62,000 nt of DNA from Adiantum capillus-veneris. Taxonomy: Eukaryota; Streptophyta; Polypodiopsida; Polypodiales; Pteridaceae. The first letter of the stretch is position 1, and every line of letters starts with the position of its first letter. Shown piece after piece: positions 9,344-23,269 of this stretch. The stretch spans positions 72,197,412 through 72,259,411 of the forward strand of contig CM043963.1 in assembly GCA_014529385.2 (NCBI GenBank), given 5' to 3'. The translations under genes and the position numbers were made by a program. The notes beneath the pieces were generated by a model. It saw only the letters and a program-made list of their open reading frames with translations. It did no database searches and was not told the origin of the DNA.

Positions 9344-11278
9344 TGAGGCAAGCTCTTCCATGCATGGGAACCCCCCCATATATCTTTTCCCTTTTACCAA
9401 AATATTTCCTATTATATAAGTTACTTTTGATTTTTCTTCCCTTTTTCACAAAAGTTTTAGCCTTTATTAAATAAATAAGACTTATGCTAATCAATCACGA
9501 TGTAGCATAAATAAGTAAGCTTTCTTTGTTGATATCTCTTTTGATCTTAAATATTAAATATATATATTCTAAATTACATAAGATATTTTAGTATTTTCTA
9601 ATATATTTTTCATGTATATATATTATTCCACCCTACCAAATTTTTTATTCACTAGTTTTCATTTTCAAACCTCAACCCCACTTTCAAATTTCAATAATAC
9701 CTCCATCTAGATGATTGCCAATCTTTTCAAAACTCTAGGTCATGTTTTCATACACATGAAGGAGCTTACACTTGAAGGCAAGAGAGAAGTCCACCCAAAG
9801 GGGACCACCAAAAGACCTTTGCAGCCACAAATAATACATTATTTGGCTGAATTGTTTAAGTAGAGATGAACCCCGAATCTGAAGGAGCGTTCAACATGAA
9901 AGATGTAGCTCCTAATCTCAACTTTTAGCTCAATTATTTTCAGAATTTTTGGAGTTATGAACACGGAGATATGATTTTTGTAGTGGACCCCAGTTTTCTC
10001 GTGTAATGGTGACACAGGCCATCCCCAATTTTCTTCCCTCTAGAATGGCTATGGTTCTACAAGTCTTCAAGTATGATTACAAGTGACAAGGATCTTTTAA
10101 TGAGGTCTTGGCACGTCTAGAGTGATTCTATCACCATTTTTGGAGGATCTATCCTCATCAACAATTATCCACCTTCGACAACCTCTCTTATAATTTTCTT
10201 ACCTCTCTCTTCTCTCCCTAATAAGCTTATGTCTAGCCAAAGCTAGACTATTGTAAATATCTCCTATCCTCTACATCCTACCCACATTCTCTCTTCTTCT
10301 CTCTCTATTGACTCTAGTATTTTAAATAATGAGGAGACAAGATGGGAGCCACAGTCACATGCACCCCATTTTCCTAGTCACCAGAGTGGGACACTCACCT
10401 CAATTAGAAATATTGCTAAAACCTTTTCTCCTTCCCTATATAAGGAGGCCATGAGAGCTCACTAAACACACACACACACACACACCTATCCATACACACT
10501 CTTGTGCTACATGCTTGTAGAATGAACCCTAATCACATAATCACAACACCATCATCATCACCATCACCATCCACAAAAGATGATCACCACACCTCCACAC
10601 CACTTGTAATTAAGGGTTGAAGGCACAATTTAAAGAAGAAGAAGGGTGGACACACTCATGATATTCCTCGCCATCAACTCCCATCTCTCCATTATGCCTC
10701 CTACGATCTTGTCCCCTTCTCATTTTCCTGCCATACGCTACCTATTGTATTCATCTTTTGCAAGCAATCAACACACTCCATCTTGGTGCCATACTTTGTG
10801 TCGCTTTGGATACATCTCATTGTGAGTATGGTATATGCTTGTTCCTTGCCTTTCTTTTCTGCTTATGTAAAGGTGTACGGATTTGCCACCATACACACAC
10901 ACTCTCTCTCTCCCACTCATATTCTATCATCTTGCTACTTCCATCTTGAGGTGTGCGGATTCGCCACCTCTTGTATGATAAGTGAGCATACTTGCAAGTC
11001 TCCCCTGCCTCATTATCTTCCTTACTAACATGCACGAGTAGCAAGCCCATTCTCACTCATTCACCACTCCTCTCACCTTATTCTCCGACCACCCCATTCC
11101 ACATTTGGGCGTGAATCTTGAAATTGTTTTCCATGGCATGCTTCATTGTGTATATGTATGCGTCCTAGCCGCATATCTTGCTAGGTGGTGCCCCTATTGT
11201 GTATCCCCCATGATGAGGCCATTGTGCATAGTCTTGGTGTAGAGGCCACCGGGTCTATTTTTTCACTTCCGCCTCTCA
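9344..11278 (+). repeat. RT-1 3' LTR
   Basis: Direct repeat of 760-2699, with a shorter (AC)n tract and scattered substitutions. TATA box at 10437-10443; U5 hairpin plus TGGTGCCCC at 11164-11194. The right duplication ATGC is 11279-11282. Confidence 0.92.
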
Positions 11279-11282
11279 ATGC

Positions 11283-12176
11283 AATTGTGGTATCCCTTGC
11301 ATTTGTGTCTGCATGTTTTTCATAGTCCAATTTTGTTGACAGCAACATTTCAAGGCCCAATCCATAATCCATGCCATCCTCCAACCCCACCCCATAAGGG
11401 CCTAGAAAATGCTAGTTATGGTGGGAGTTCTTTCAAGTAAGTGGAGATAGTGAAAATTGGCTTAGGGTTTTCCTTCTCTTCCAACTCATCCTCATCTTCC
11501 TTCTCTTCCTTATCATGGATTTTCTCTTATCCTTCTTGCTCACATGAAATGAGGAAGAGGAGCCGAAATCCTTACCCATATCTCTTGACCTATTGCTCAC
11601 AGGACTAGACCGGGTTGGCCTATTCTATACAATATTGATGACATTGACATCAAAGAAGACATCTGAACAATAAATCAGATATAAGACATCTGAACCAAAT
11701 TGTCATTTGTCTTTGATTTTGCAATGTACAAGATGTTAGTCTACTACAAAATGAAAACCATCATTGTACAAAATGCCAATTTGATACAGCCTTAGAAGTT
11801 TGATACAAAATAGGCTTTAGCAAGCTTTAGTTTGGAAGAAGATGTACTATTCATTTTGGCACTTCTTCACATAAAACTTTCTTCTCAATCCTCCTCAAGA
11901 CTTACAATCCATATTGAAAAATAGGAAAAGTAAGAATAGATCACACAAAAATTTCTCCATCAGAAAAGAAACTATTTCCTACATACCTTCTTTTCAGCTA
12001 TCTCAAAAGAAAAAGTTGAAGGTAAATATGTCTCATCATTCTATAAGTCCTGTCTCACTTGGTATAATGAGCACTTGGTTCATATCTTCAATGTTGCCAA
12101 GTGTTCATTGTGCATCCATACATCAATGTCCTGAATGGGTTTCTCATTGAAATCATCCATGTTTTGATAAAAAGAA
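11283..12176. other. Unassigned sequence
   Basis: I see no gene or repeat boundary here. It is pyrimidine-rich (many CTTCC runs) up to about 11550, then AT-rich. It may be old intergenic DNA. Confidence 0.4.
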
Positions 12177-12583
12177 CCCCCCCCCCCCCCCCCCCCTCCC
12201 CACCACAATGATGACATTGAAACTATAAAAAAATGAAATAATGAAATTTTGGTATGGATCATGTATTTACAAGTAATGGAGAAAAAATTTAACTTTGCAA
12301 AGGACTCTATTCACTATTTTTGACTCCAACCCTCATCCACAAATTCTAACACATCTTGAATTTAAAGCACTTAACCGACACCATTCCCCCCCCCCCCCCC
12401 ACCACATGATGACATTGACTATAAAAAAATGAAATAATGAAATTTTGGGTATGGATCATGTATTTACAAGTAATGGAGAAAAATTTAACTTTGCAAAGGA
12501 CTCTATTCACTATTTTTGACTCCAACCCTCATCCACAAATTCTAACACATCTTGAATTTATAAGCACTTAACCGACACCATTC
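12177..12583. repeat. Tandem duplication of ~200 bp with poly-C leaders
   Basis: Two near-identical copies (about 12198-12385 and 12401-12583), each introduced by a C homopolymer (12177-12196 and 12386-12400). They share the block from ACCACA..ATGATGACATTG to CCGACACCATTC. Poly-C length may be inaccurate in the assembly. Confidence 0.85.
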
Positions 12584-12595
12584 TTCTAGAGACTT

Positions 12596-13095
12596 TCACA
12601 TCAAGCTTTTGCAAAGAAATCCACAAAGACAATAATGGTATGAAATTTTTCTCAGCTTGCTTTCAATGTTGGCCTTTAGACATTTTTGGATCTCATAAAA
12701 GATCTTGCACCGATAGCTTTCACTTGTTATTGAGCTTGGCAATGGCCACTCTCCACTTCTGAAACTAGTCAGTGCAACCTTGGAGACAGTGCCCCAATCC
12801 TTCTTAGATTTTGGTGGGACATAAAAATAATCATAAAAGAATATCCCTTTTTCTACCAAAGAACTATGTGTTCTCCCTTTGGAAATCTCTTGACCAATGG
12901 ATCCATGCCCCTTCTGAAACTAGTCAATGCAACCTTGGTGACAGTGCCCCAATCCTTCATAGGTTTTGGTGGGAGATAAAAATAATCATAAAAGAATATT
13001 GCATTTTCTACCAAAGAACTATATGTTCTCCCTTTGTAAATATCTTCACCAATGGATCCATGCCAGACATCTAAAACATATGTGACACACTCCAC
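12596..13095 (-). pseudogene. Unknown minus-strand coding remnant with a 155-bp duplication
   Basis: A block at about 12756-12910 is repeated at 12911-13065. On the minus strand both copies translate to the same phrase (FFYDYFY-PPK, then KDWGT and KVALTSFR), so the duplicated block may come from a coding exon. The family is not recognised. The phrase occurs in two short ORFs and does not resemble the retrotransposon proteins nearby. Confidence 0.3.
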
Positions 13096-15466
<2,371 letters not shown>

Positions 15467-16287
15467 ACATAGATTACAGGTTACAGGGGTTTTTTCAGCT
15501 GGTTTACACACAGATTCTCCAGATTACCAAACACAACGCTTTCATAGGCAATTTGGCAATCATTTTGAGAACAGTTTCTCTGTGGACAAATGCATTAACA
15601 GATACATTTTTGTGTGAGCACACCTAGTGCTACTGAGCTCTTTTGAGAGCACATATCCCCGCAGGGATCACTTTTACTGCATGTAGCAGTTCTTGGTGCT
15701 TGTTTGAGCACGGTTCACTCATGTACATTGAGTTGCCAAAACTATCCAATGTCCTACATGTGGAGCCATTTTTGTCTATTTTGGTAGTTTTTCTCGGCTG
15801 TTTCTAAGACTCGGACCGGAAAAGCCCTTTCTGAGACTGTGGCTAGTCCATTTGCGTCTGCATTAGCCTTTGGAGGGTCGATAGCAATGAGGTTTTCTTT
15901 GAGCTAGGGTGTGCTCAAATGTTGAAACAACTTCGATGATATAGGTAGCTGGAGTTTCCCACTTTTGGTACCTCGTCATAGAAAATGTATTTGGATGGTT
16001 TTATATGCTTTGGCCGTCGAGTTGGTGATCACATTGGCAGTGAAATTATCAGTTTTTTTAATGCCCAGTTAGTGCAGTTGGCACATTTATGCGTATTTTT
16101 AGTTGAGTTTTGACTCCTTATACAAAGGAGACTCTACCGAATCTCATTCCCGGGAGTCGTGACTTTCATTGTTGGCACCTTTGAGCCTCTTTCGGTTGCG
16201 ATTTTACTCTTGATACAAAGGTTACTCTACCCAAATTTTTGCAGCTTCTTGCCATAGTTTGGCAACTCTCAAATCCTCTTGTCAACG
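15467..16287 (+). other. RT-2 leader, similar to the RT-5 leader
   Basis: From GATTACAGGTTACAGG onward this tract resembles 37368-38036, the leader of the gypsy element RT-5. Shared phrases in the same order are TGGAGCCAT, GCATTAGCCTT, AGGGTC.ATAGC, GAGGTTTT, TCAAATGT, GGTAGCTGGAG, and GGAGACTCT..CGAA. A short degenerate internal repeat (TATACAAAGGAGACTCTACC-like) occurs at about 16118 and 16215. A copia gag begins directly after it. Confidence 0.6.
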
Positions 16288-17166
16288 ATGGATTCTTCTT
16301 CAAAAAAGGAGAAGTATTTCATTCGCAAGTTTGATGGCAGCAACTTCACCATGTGGAAAGAGTGCATGAAAGATGTTGTGACAAACAAAGGCTTGTTAGA
16401 ACTATTGAAAGAGCGTGTAGAGGACGATGACTATACACAAGCTCAGTGGGAGATTTTGGATGTGAGAGCCATGGCTATGATACCTCTACATCTAGCCGAG
16501 TCAGTGTTCTTCACTATCATAGGGAAGACAACAACCAAGGAACTTTGGGATACCTTATGTTCAGCATGGGAGAGCAAAAGTGCATCCAACAAAGTTTTTC
16601 TCATGAAAAAGCTTATGAAGCTCAACATGAAAGAAGGTAGCACAGTTTTTGGTCACTTAAATGAGTTCAACTCCTTGTTCAGCCAGTTGAAATCTCAGGG
16701 CTTTAAGGAGATTGACGATGAATTCAAGTCTATATTCTTGTCATGCTCTCTATCTAGTTCATGTGACATATTTTGTACAACCATTAGCAATTCGGGTCCA
16801 AATGGCAAGTTAGTGTTCAATGACGTCACAAATGTGTTTCTCACTGAAGAAATTTGACGTAAATCTCTCAAGGGTGCTAGTCATGGAGATGCATATATGG
16901 CTGGCAGTTCAATGAAGGCAAGAGGCCATGACAGGAACAAATACAAAAGCAAAAGTAGAGAGCAAAATCCTCGTAGTCCTAGCAGAAACAGGAACTCAAG
17001 TAGATACCACAGTACTAAAAATGTCGAGTGTTACTATTGCCATAAGAAGGGTCTTTACAAAAAGGATTGTCGCAGTTTCCTAAGAGATCAGAAAAACATG
17101 CAAAAAGATAATTCTAGCAAAGACAAAAGTATGGTAAATATTGAAGAGCTCAATGTGTTTAAATAA
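16288..17166 (+). pseudogene. gag: RT-2 copia gag
   Basis: The ATG at 16288 opens a typical Ty1/copia Gag: FDGSNFTMWKECM near residue 15, then KELWDTL and the LMKLNMKEG-type helices of UBN2/DUF4219-like domains. A TGA at about 16855 (likely from CGA Arg) interrupts, and the same frame continues through an RS/KS-rich stretch to a nucleocapsid motif CYYCHKKGLYKKDC, in which the zinc-binding His is Leu. The frame ends at a TAA near 17166. It would have formed the virus-like particle; the stop and knuckle change argue it is inactive. Confidence 0.85.
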
Positions 17167-17834
17167 TTAAAAAACCTAATCCTGTAGAAATGAACTTTAT
17201 GCCAATAAATAGAGATTCATACAGAATAGCAGATCCCTCAATATGTTCTCACACTTCCTCACACTAGATACTTGTTGTTGAAGATGATGGTTATGCACAA
17301 AATTGGCCAAGCTTACAAAGAGCTTGCTTTCTATAGGGCAATTGGATGATCTTGGCTACACTACAGTTTTTAGTAATCATTCTTGGCTAATCCACAAGAA
17401 AAACCTTGTCATAATGGAAGGTCGTAAAAATGGATCCATGTACTCTATGTTTTGACTATCGATGAACACTCTATCTATGTTGTCGAGCTGCCGTCTACTG
17501 AGTTGTGGCATAGCCGGCTAGGGCATATTAGCCAAAACGGAATGAAAACACTTCAGTGTTTTGGCTACTTACATATGTTAGATTACACAGACTTTCCATT
17601 GTGTGAGCATTGTCTATATGAAAAACCTTCTAGGTTGACATTTTCACCATTGACCAAGAAACTAGGCGAACCCCTAGACTTAGTGCCCAGTGATTTGTGT
17701 GGTCCAATGCCACATACAACTCTAGAGGGGGAAAACTACTTTATCAAGTTTATAAATGATTCTACCAGAAAGGTGAGGATGTATTTCCTTAAGCGTAAGG
17801 AAGAGGTCTTTTCTACCTTCCAGAAATTCCTCAC
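17167..17834 (+). pseudogene. RT-2 protease remnant, GAG-pre-integrase and integrase start
   Basis: The first 170 bases are too decayed to read. From about 17337 the frame gives LDDLGYTTVF, a copia protease/pre-integrase boundary pattern. From 17452 a 147-codon frame has LWHSRLGHIS and CEHCLYEKPSR (the HHCC zinc site), then DLCGPM with the first DDE Asp. The next conserved segment reads FINDSTRK. Coding similarity fades at the RT-3 LTR start. Confidence 0.8.
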
Positions 17835-18762
17835 TGTTAGAAGTTGGACACACCCTATGAAAATTGACTACTCGGCAGATTATCATTTTTTGTAATTATT
17901 CATTTATTGAGAAAACTCAACATTTCACCTTGTAAATATTGGGGCTTACAAAAGTTTCCAGATTGTATCTCAGTTTTGATAGTTAGATTGAGTAGATGGT
18001 TGAATTGGAACTTTAGGGTTTGAGAATTGTAAGGTATTTATACCACTTTTTGACCTTAATGAAAAACCTTTTGTCATTTTAAAAAAAGTTTGAAGTCTGT
18101 GAGTGAGCGTGCTGTGTACGAGAGAGAGTGTGAGCTTTATCTTGACGCTACGTGTACACCGGTGGTCGGAATCGAGTGCGAAGAAGTGCAACGTGTTTCC
18201 CCGACGAGAGCTATGCGCCGATACCTACATTGTGCGTGTATGGTCCGATTTTGCGAGCTCCATCTACGAGCTTCATCTGGTGATTTGGTGAGCATACGTT
18301 GTCCGATTCTGCATTGCAGCATATCCAGGCATTCACATTGAGTAGAACTACACATTAGGCACTTTAGATTTTGGAAACGAAGACTTGTAAATTTCGGCCA
18401 GACGTCCTACGTGATTTTGGACCGGGTGTTTTGGGTTGGTGTTTTGGTTCATAGACCTTAGTGAGAGCGATCTATTGGTGTTAGTAGGGTCTCCTTCAAG
18501 TTCTGTGGTGTTTCGAGATTGTTTGATGGGTGTTCGGTTCTAGAAAGCGTTGTAGGAAGTTTCCTCTTATGCACTCTTGAAGGCTGTGACTTAGACATTG
18601 GGTAGAGACCTCTGTAGGAATTAGTTAGGAGTCGATCGAGTGTAGGTTGACACCTTATGCTTGCTTCCACGCGCCTACGGGTCGAGCTTCGTCCTTAGCT
18701 GACAAATCTTGTTAGGTGAGTTCTCGTTGTGCTGACATCCGTCGCGGCGTATCCGTCCAACA
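17835..18762 (+). repeat. RT-3 5' LTR (probable)
   Basis: The start TGTTAGAAG lies exactly where copia coding similarity ends, and the end CCAACA directly precedes the PBS, giving TGTT...AACA inverted ends. A TATTTATA box lies at 18035-18042. There is no second LTR to confirm the boundaries. Confidence 0.6.
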
Positions 18763-18763
18763 T

Positions 18764-18781
18764 TGGCGCCGCTGCCGAGGA
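18764..18781 (+). promoter_or_regulatory. RT-3 primer-binding site
   Basis: TGGCGCCGCTGCCGAGGA resembles the TGGCGCCGTTGCCGGGGA-type PBS of plant Athila/Tat-like elements, usually assigned to tRNA-Asp. It differs from the TGGYGCCCCCAC type used by the other gypsy elements here. Confidence 0.7.
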
Positions 18782-19301
18782 CGAAAACCTTAGGTAGGTG
18801 ACTGAGACTAGTCCTTGAGGATAGGGATTTTTGGCTTGCCAAGAGTCTCGTTTTTCATTTAGATAGGATCAGAGGGTGGAGGACTCTCTAGGTCTTAGAG
18901 GGAGTCTAGGAAGCGTGTGTCTGGCCTAGATCCTTCGACTTAGGTAGATTTAGGTAGACTGAGATAGTTTTAGGTATTAGTTGAGTTCTTGGGTAGGAGT
19001 TGGAGTGGTAGAAGTGCTGAGAGGAGAGCTTGAGAGTCCAGAGAGGCTAGAAAGAAGCCAAAACACCATTATCACCATTTCACATGATGAGTAGGAGTAG
19101 AGCAAGTAGGACATCATGATTCAGGATCCAGAGCACTTCATGCATGTATACTTGCTTGGTAAATTCATCACAAGTTTGTAAAAGACGCAAAAGTGTGTTT
19201 GAAAGCTGAAGTGAAGTCCAAAAGTTACTGTGAGTGTTTCTGATAGAGCTGCAGAGCATCAGGAGCATTTCTGTCAAGAAAAAAATTAATTTCAAGCCAA
19301 G

Positions 19302-20155
19302 AGACATCCTACGCGACTGGCTAATCTGGTGGGAATTTTGGGATTTTGAGTTGACTAGTGTGTTCAGAAGGTGGGGTTTACCCTATTTTCAACTGGAAAG
19401 TAGAAATTTGACCATATCTTGACAGGATAAGGCCAGATAGACTGAAATTGCCAGACATCCTACCCAAATTGTGCCAAAGCATTATTTTAAGACCAAAACT
19501 AGATGATGGCTGTATAAGCATGATCTACATGATATATTGAGTGACTGAGAGGGGTTTCATCTCATTTGGGTGAGAAAATTCGGTTCAAAGCAGACTTTAG
19601 CACTTTTGACTGAAAAAGGAAAGAACAGCTAAAATAGGGGACTTTTGAAATCCAAACCAAAATCTAAGCATACCACTGGGTTGTTGACATCAAGGGGAAG
19701 ATGTGGGTCAAGTTTGGGGTCAAACAGGCCAAAAAGACATCCTACGTGTAGGATGTCTTCTATGTGATTTTACACTCCAAACCTAATTTTGAGCATACCA
19801 AAGTGATCAGCAACTCAAGGGGTGTTCTTTGAAAGTGAAGCCATTTTGATGAAAAAAACATCCTACCCGTAGGATGTCTAAAGCAAGAAATTGAAGCCTA
19901 ATACTGACAGTGGGCATAGCAAGGTGTTGTATAGCCTGAGGCAAGCCTCCTAGTCAATTTTGGTCCAAATTGGAATTGATTAGACTAATCAAGAGTAGCA
20001 ACTCGCTATCGGAACAGATTTCTAATCCATTGACCAGCTTATAGGTGTCCATATCAAAAAGTAAAAACAGATGTGGACTCAGCACATCAAGGGGAATCCA
20101 TAGTGTAAAAATCCAGGCAAAACAAAGCAAGAGACATCCTACACGTAGGATGTCT
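19302..20155 (+). repeat. Repeated palindromes in RT-3 leader
   Basis: Three inverted repeats share the half-site AGACATCCTAC: 19735-19758 (perfect 11-bp arms, 2-base centre GT), 19858-19877 (9-bp arms, centre CC) and 20132-20155 (11-bp arms, centre AC). Half-sites alone occur at 19302 and 19453, and a variant in the LTR near 18401. Around them is a degenerate 120-125-bp periodicity (GAGCATACCA-like phrases at 19668, 19793 and 19912). Confidence 0.8.
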
Positions 20156-20674
20156 ACTGGAGCCTACTGAAGAGAAAATTTGACTAGGCTTAGACAGTGA
20201 GATTCCATTTGGCTTAAGGGTTCCAGAACTTCTTTCAGAAGTGAATTTGGACCTTGTTTGTCCATTTGATGGAGCAAAGACTGAATTCAGACTTTTTCAC
20301 GTAAATTGACCAACATCCAAGGGAAGTACAGTTCCAAATTAGCAGACCTAATCTAGAGCATCAACAGTGTATAAAATACAGTAGTGGTTGAGATTAACTC
20401 TCCAGTTATACCAATCATTACTAAGATAACATCTAGAAGTTAAATGCTTTGATTCGATTGCCAAAATTAAACGCTTGTGTACAGGTATATTCAGCAGCAA
20501 AGCAAGAAGTTGTGCGGAGACTGATCCTTTCCCAGGTGAGTGGTTGGATTTGTGATAAAATGCATTGATAATTTTGATGAATTTAAGATCAGGAAGATAT
20601 ATTTTTAGAGACCAGAAGGTGGCAGGTGACCAAGGTAGCCTAATACTGACACTTCATCAGACAAATCTTTCTTC

Positions 20675-23189
20675 ATGATGGGTAGTCAACAGCTAGGAGG
20701 TTTCACCTATGATGGACCAATGCCAGGAGGAAGCACCTCCCTAAATCCTTTGAATGATTACAAGATCATTGTGATCTTCTTAAAGGTAAAAAACTCAAGG
20801 GGAGACCTAGTCTATTCTAACTATTGAGGACGCAAGTGCATTTGTATTGAAGAAAGGCCGGCTCAGAGATTGGAAATGATTCGAGTATATGATGATGGAG
20901 ATAGATTCCGAGACGAAAAGGGGAACCACTATCTGATAGTTAGTAACCCTGAAGATTACAATAGATATGAAGATAACGTGGCGAAAGGGAAAATGGTTTC
21001 AGAAGCTCAAGAACTGCCACCAAACATTGATCGGCCTGGAGAAATTTTTACGTATGATAAGAAAACAACCAGGGTTTCAACTAATAATGAGAACGTGGGA
21101 ATCTACAAGCATGAGAGTGAGGGAATAGTCGCTTACTTTCATAGCAAAGAACCATACTTAAACGAATTGAGTAAAGACAAGGTTCTTTACTTATTCTCTT
21201 ATGAAACTGCTATGGGGAAGGGTATAGTTTTTGTTGATAGATACGGGCGAGAATACCAACGTATTCTCCCAGAGGAGGTAGAAAAGGAAACAGTTCCAGG
21301 AGCATCAACATATGCCCCAGACAAAGTGCCAAGAGACACCTACACCCCTAGCAAGTCGACGAATCCCTTTTCATAGGATTATGACGCTACCTCACATTCT
21401 ACTCGACCGCAAACATTCAACAATCAAAACCAACCAGCAACTCAGCCATCATTGCAGGCATGGCTTCAACAGAGTGCAACATTGGAACAAGATTGAAACC
21501 GAGATGGTTATCAAGCCGCACGAGGGCTAAGGGATTTGCAAGAACCACCACTCTATTCAAGGTATCAAGGAGAGAATAAGCCAAAGATTCAAGGGTCGAC
21601 AGGGCCTGGAAGACCACCCATAGAACGAGTTCGAAGAGATGAACCATCTCTAGCAAGAACTGTTAGAAATTATGGCTTAGGAGCACCACTGGGAGAGGAA
21701 CCAGCCTACTACAGAAGACCAGAGGAGGTATATCGATTAGGACGTGGAGATCCAATGATGCGGTTTGTAGACCATTGTAGAATTAGACCTTCTCAAGTGC
21801 AAAAATGGGTAAACAAGAAATACACGGGAAACAGAGATCCAAGAGATCATGTAGCAGCCTTTGTGCGCGTAATTGGAGCTGAAGAAGTGTTAGACTTCCC
21901 TACCCAATTTGCAGGGTTTGGACTAACCCTAGAGGATGACGCTGTTACTTGGTTTGACTCTGTAGAGCGTAGAGACTTTGAGTATGAGGAAGTGTTTGAC
22001 GAATTTATCGAGGAATTATCACAATGGGGGATAGCTCATAATACCGTCTCACAAATCCATAAATTCAAACAGAAAGATGGGGAATCTGTACGAAAGGCAA
22101 CCCTAAGACTCAAAAGATATGTTAAGTTCTGCCCTGTGGAAGAATTGCCAACTCATTCAGACTTATGCTTATATTCATCCAAGGACTAAGGAATGCGGAT
22201 CTCCAGAAAGACTTACATATGAAGAGGAGCACAACGTTGAATGAGTCGACCAAGGAGGCTCTTTACCTTGTGGACAATTGTGCGATCTACAAAGAGGGGG
22301 AGTTCAAGGACCTTGACGATGATTCATCTTCACAACAAAGTGGAAGCAAGTCTTCTAAGGCAGCACCAAAAGGAGAAGTAGTTGTAAACCAAGAGCAGCT
22401 TGTAGAGGAAGTGCTAAAAAAGATTAACTTGTACGCCAAATCCCAGGCTAGACAGCCCAAGTGGTGTGTTATTGAACAAAAATGGACAAACCATGGGACA
22501 GAGGAATGTTATTATAACAAGGGATATGTGAGAGAGAGACCTTACGCTCCCCAAGCTCAGGTACCTTCTCCTCATGTTCCACCTATGCCTAGGTATCAAG
22601 CAGGCAACCTACCAGGACCTATAGGTGTAGAAAGACCACAACCAGTGTTGGGGCAACAACCACCCCTACCAGGATTACGACCAGTCGGTATAAGATACAT
22701 ACCAACCGTAAGCGAATCAGAGGAGAAGGCTTTGGTGCCTATGCATGTATATTATGAAGATCCCAATGGATATGCAGCAAACTCTATCTATTATCCACCA
22801 GAAGAACCCTCGACACCAGAACCATGGAGCATGATACGAAGTACAGGACCACCAACAACTGCACAGGTAGCAAGAGAAGTAAAATATAGCTTAGAGGCAT
22901 GGGCAGACAGAGACATGCATACCAAAAAAGGGGAGCTCAAGGAGCACCTCAACAACCCAAGGGACCCTGCTACAAGTGTGGTGGAGACCATCGGCTAAGA
23001 GGCTGTCCTCATGATGAAATCATTAGAGTCAACTCATATTGCACCGAGTGTGGAGTTACTCCTTTGATTCCTGATTGCCCTAAAATCCCGAGCAAAGGAC
23101 CAAAAACTACCTTGAACATGCTAGAAATAGTACCTTCCAGTGGAGGGTCAGAAAATGAAACAATCATACCTATTCAGACTGTGACATGA
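20675..23189 (+). pseudogene. gag: RT-3 gag with CCHC knuckle
   Basis: The likely ATG is 20675; the frame runs through a TGA at about 20825 (probable former Trp) to 22189 with further stops at 21374 (TAG) and 21494 (TGA). The N-terminal 240 codons are hydrophilic and unrecognised. A retrotransposon Gag capsid domain follows (QVQKWVNKKYTGNRDPRDHV, then AVTWFDSVE). The frame shifts near 22165 and again near 22920, ending in a knuckle CYKCGGDHRLRGC followed by a second Cys cluster (CTECGVTPLIPDC). Confidence 0.75.
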
Positions 23190-23269
23190 TCCCAAGCTCA
23201 CAGAATGATGAACGAACCCATAATTGAAGAACCAAAAACAGATGCCCCAAGTTCAGAAACCAAAAACCG

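Larger units (their letters stand above)
760..11278 (+). mobile_element. RT-1: full-length Ty3/gypsy Tat-like LTR retrotransposon, decayed
   Basis: The element has two direct LTRs of about 1.94 kb (760-2699, 9344-11278), each starting TGAG and ending CTCA, flanked by a perfect 4-bp duplication ATGC. Domain order is PBS, leader, gag, protease, RT, degenerate RNase H, second RNase H, integrase, pre-PPT hairpin and PPT. That order, the second RNase H and the absence of a chromodomain place it in the non-chromovirus Tat-like group (family knowledge). Several frameshifts and stop codons make it non-coding today. RT-7 at the right edge looks like a relative: its integrase, pre-PPT hairpin and U5 hairpin are similar. 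Confidence 0.92.
15467..17834 (+). mobile_element. RT-2: truncated Ty1/copia element
   Basis: Leader, gag, nucleocapsid, a decayed protease region, a GAG-pre-integrase segment and the start of integrase, in copia order (integrase before RT). It is cut at about 17834 by the LTR of RT-3. No RT or 3' LTR was found elsewhere in the window. Confidence 0.75.
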
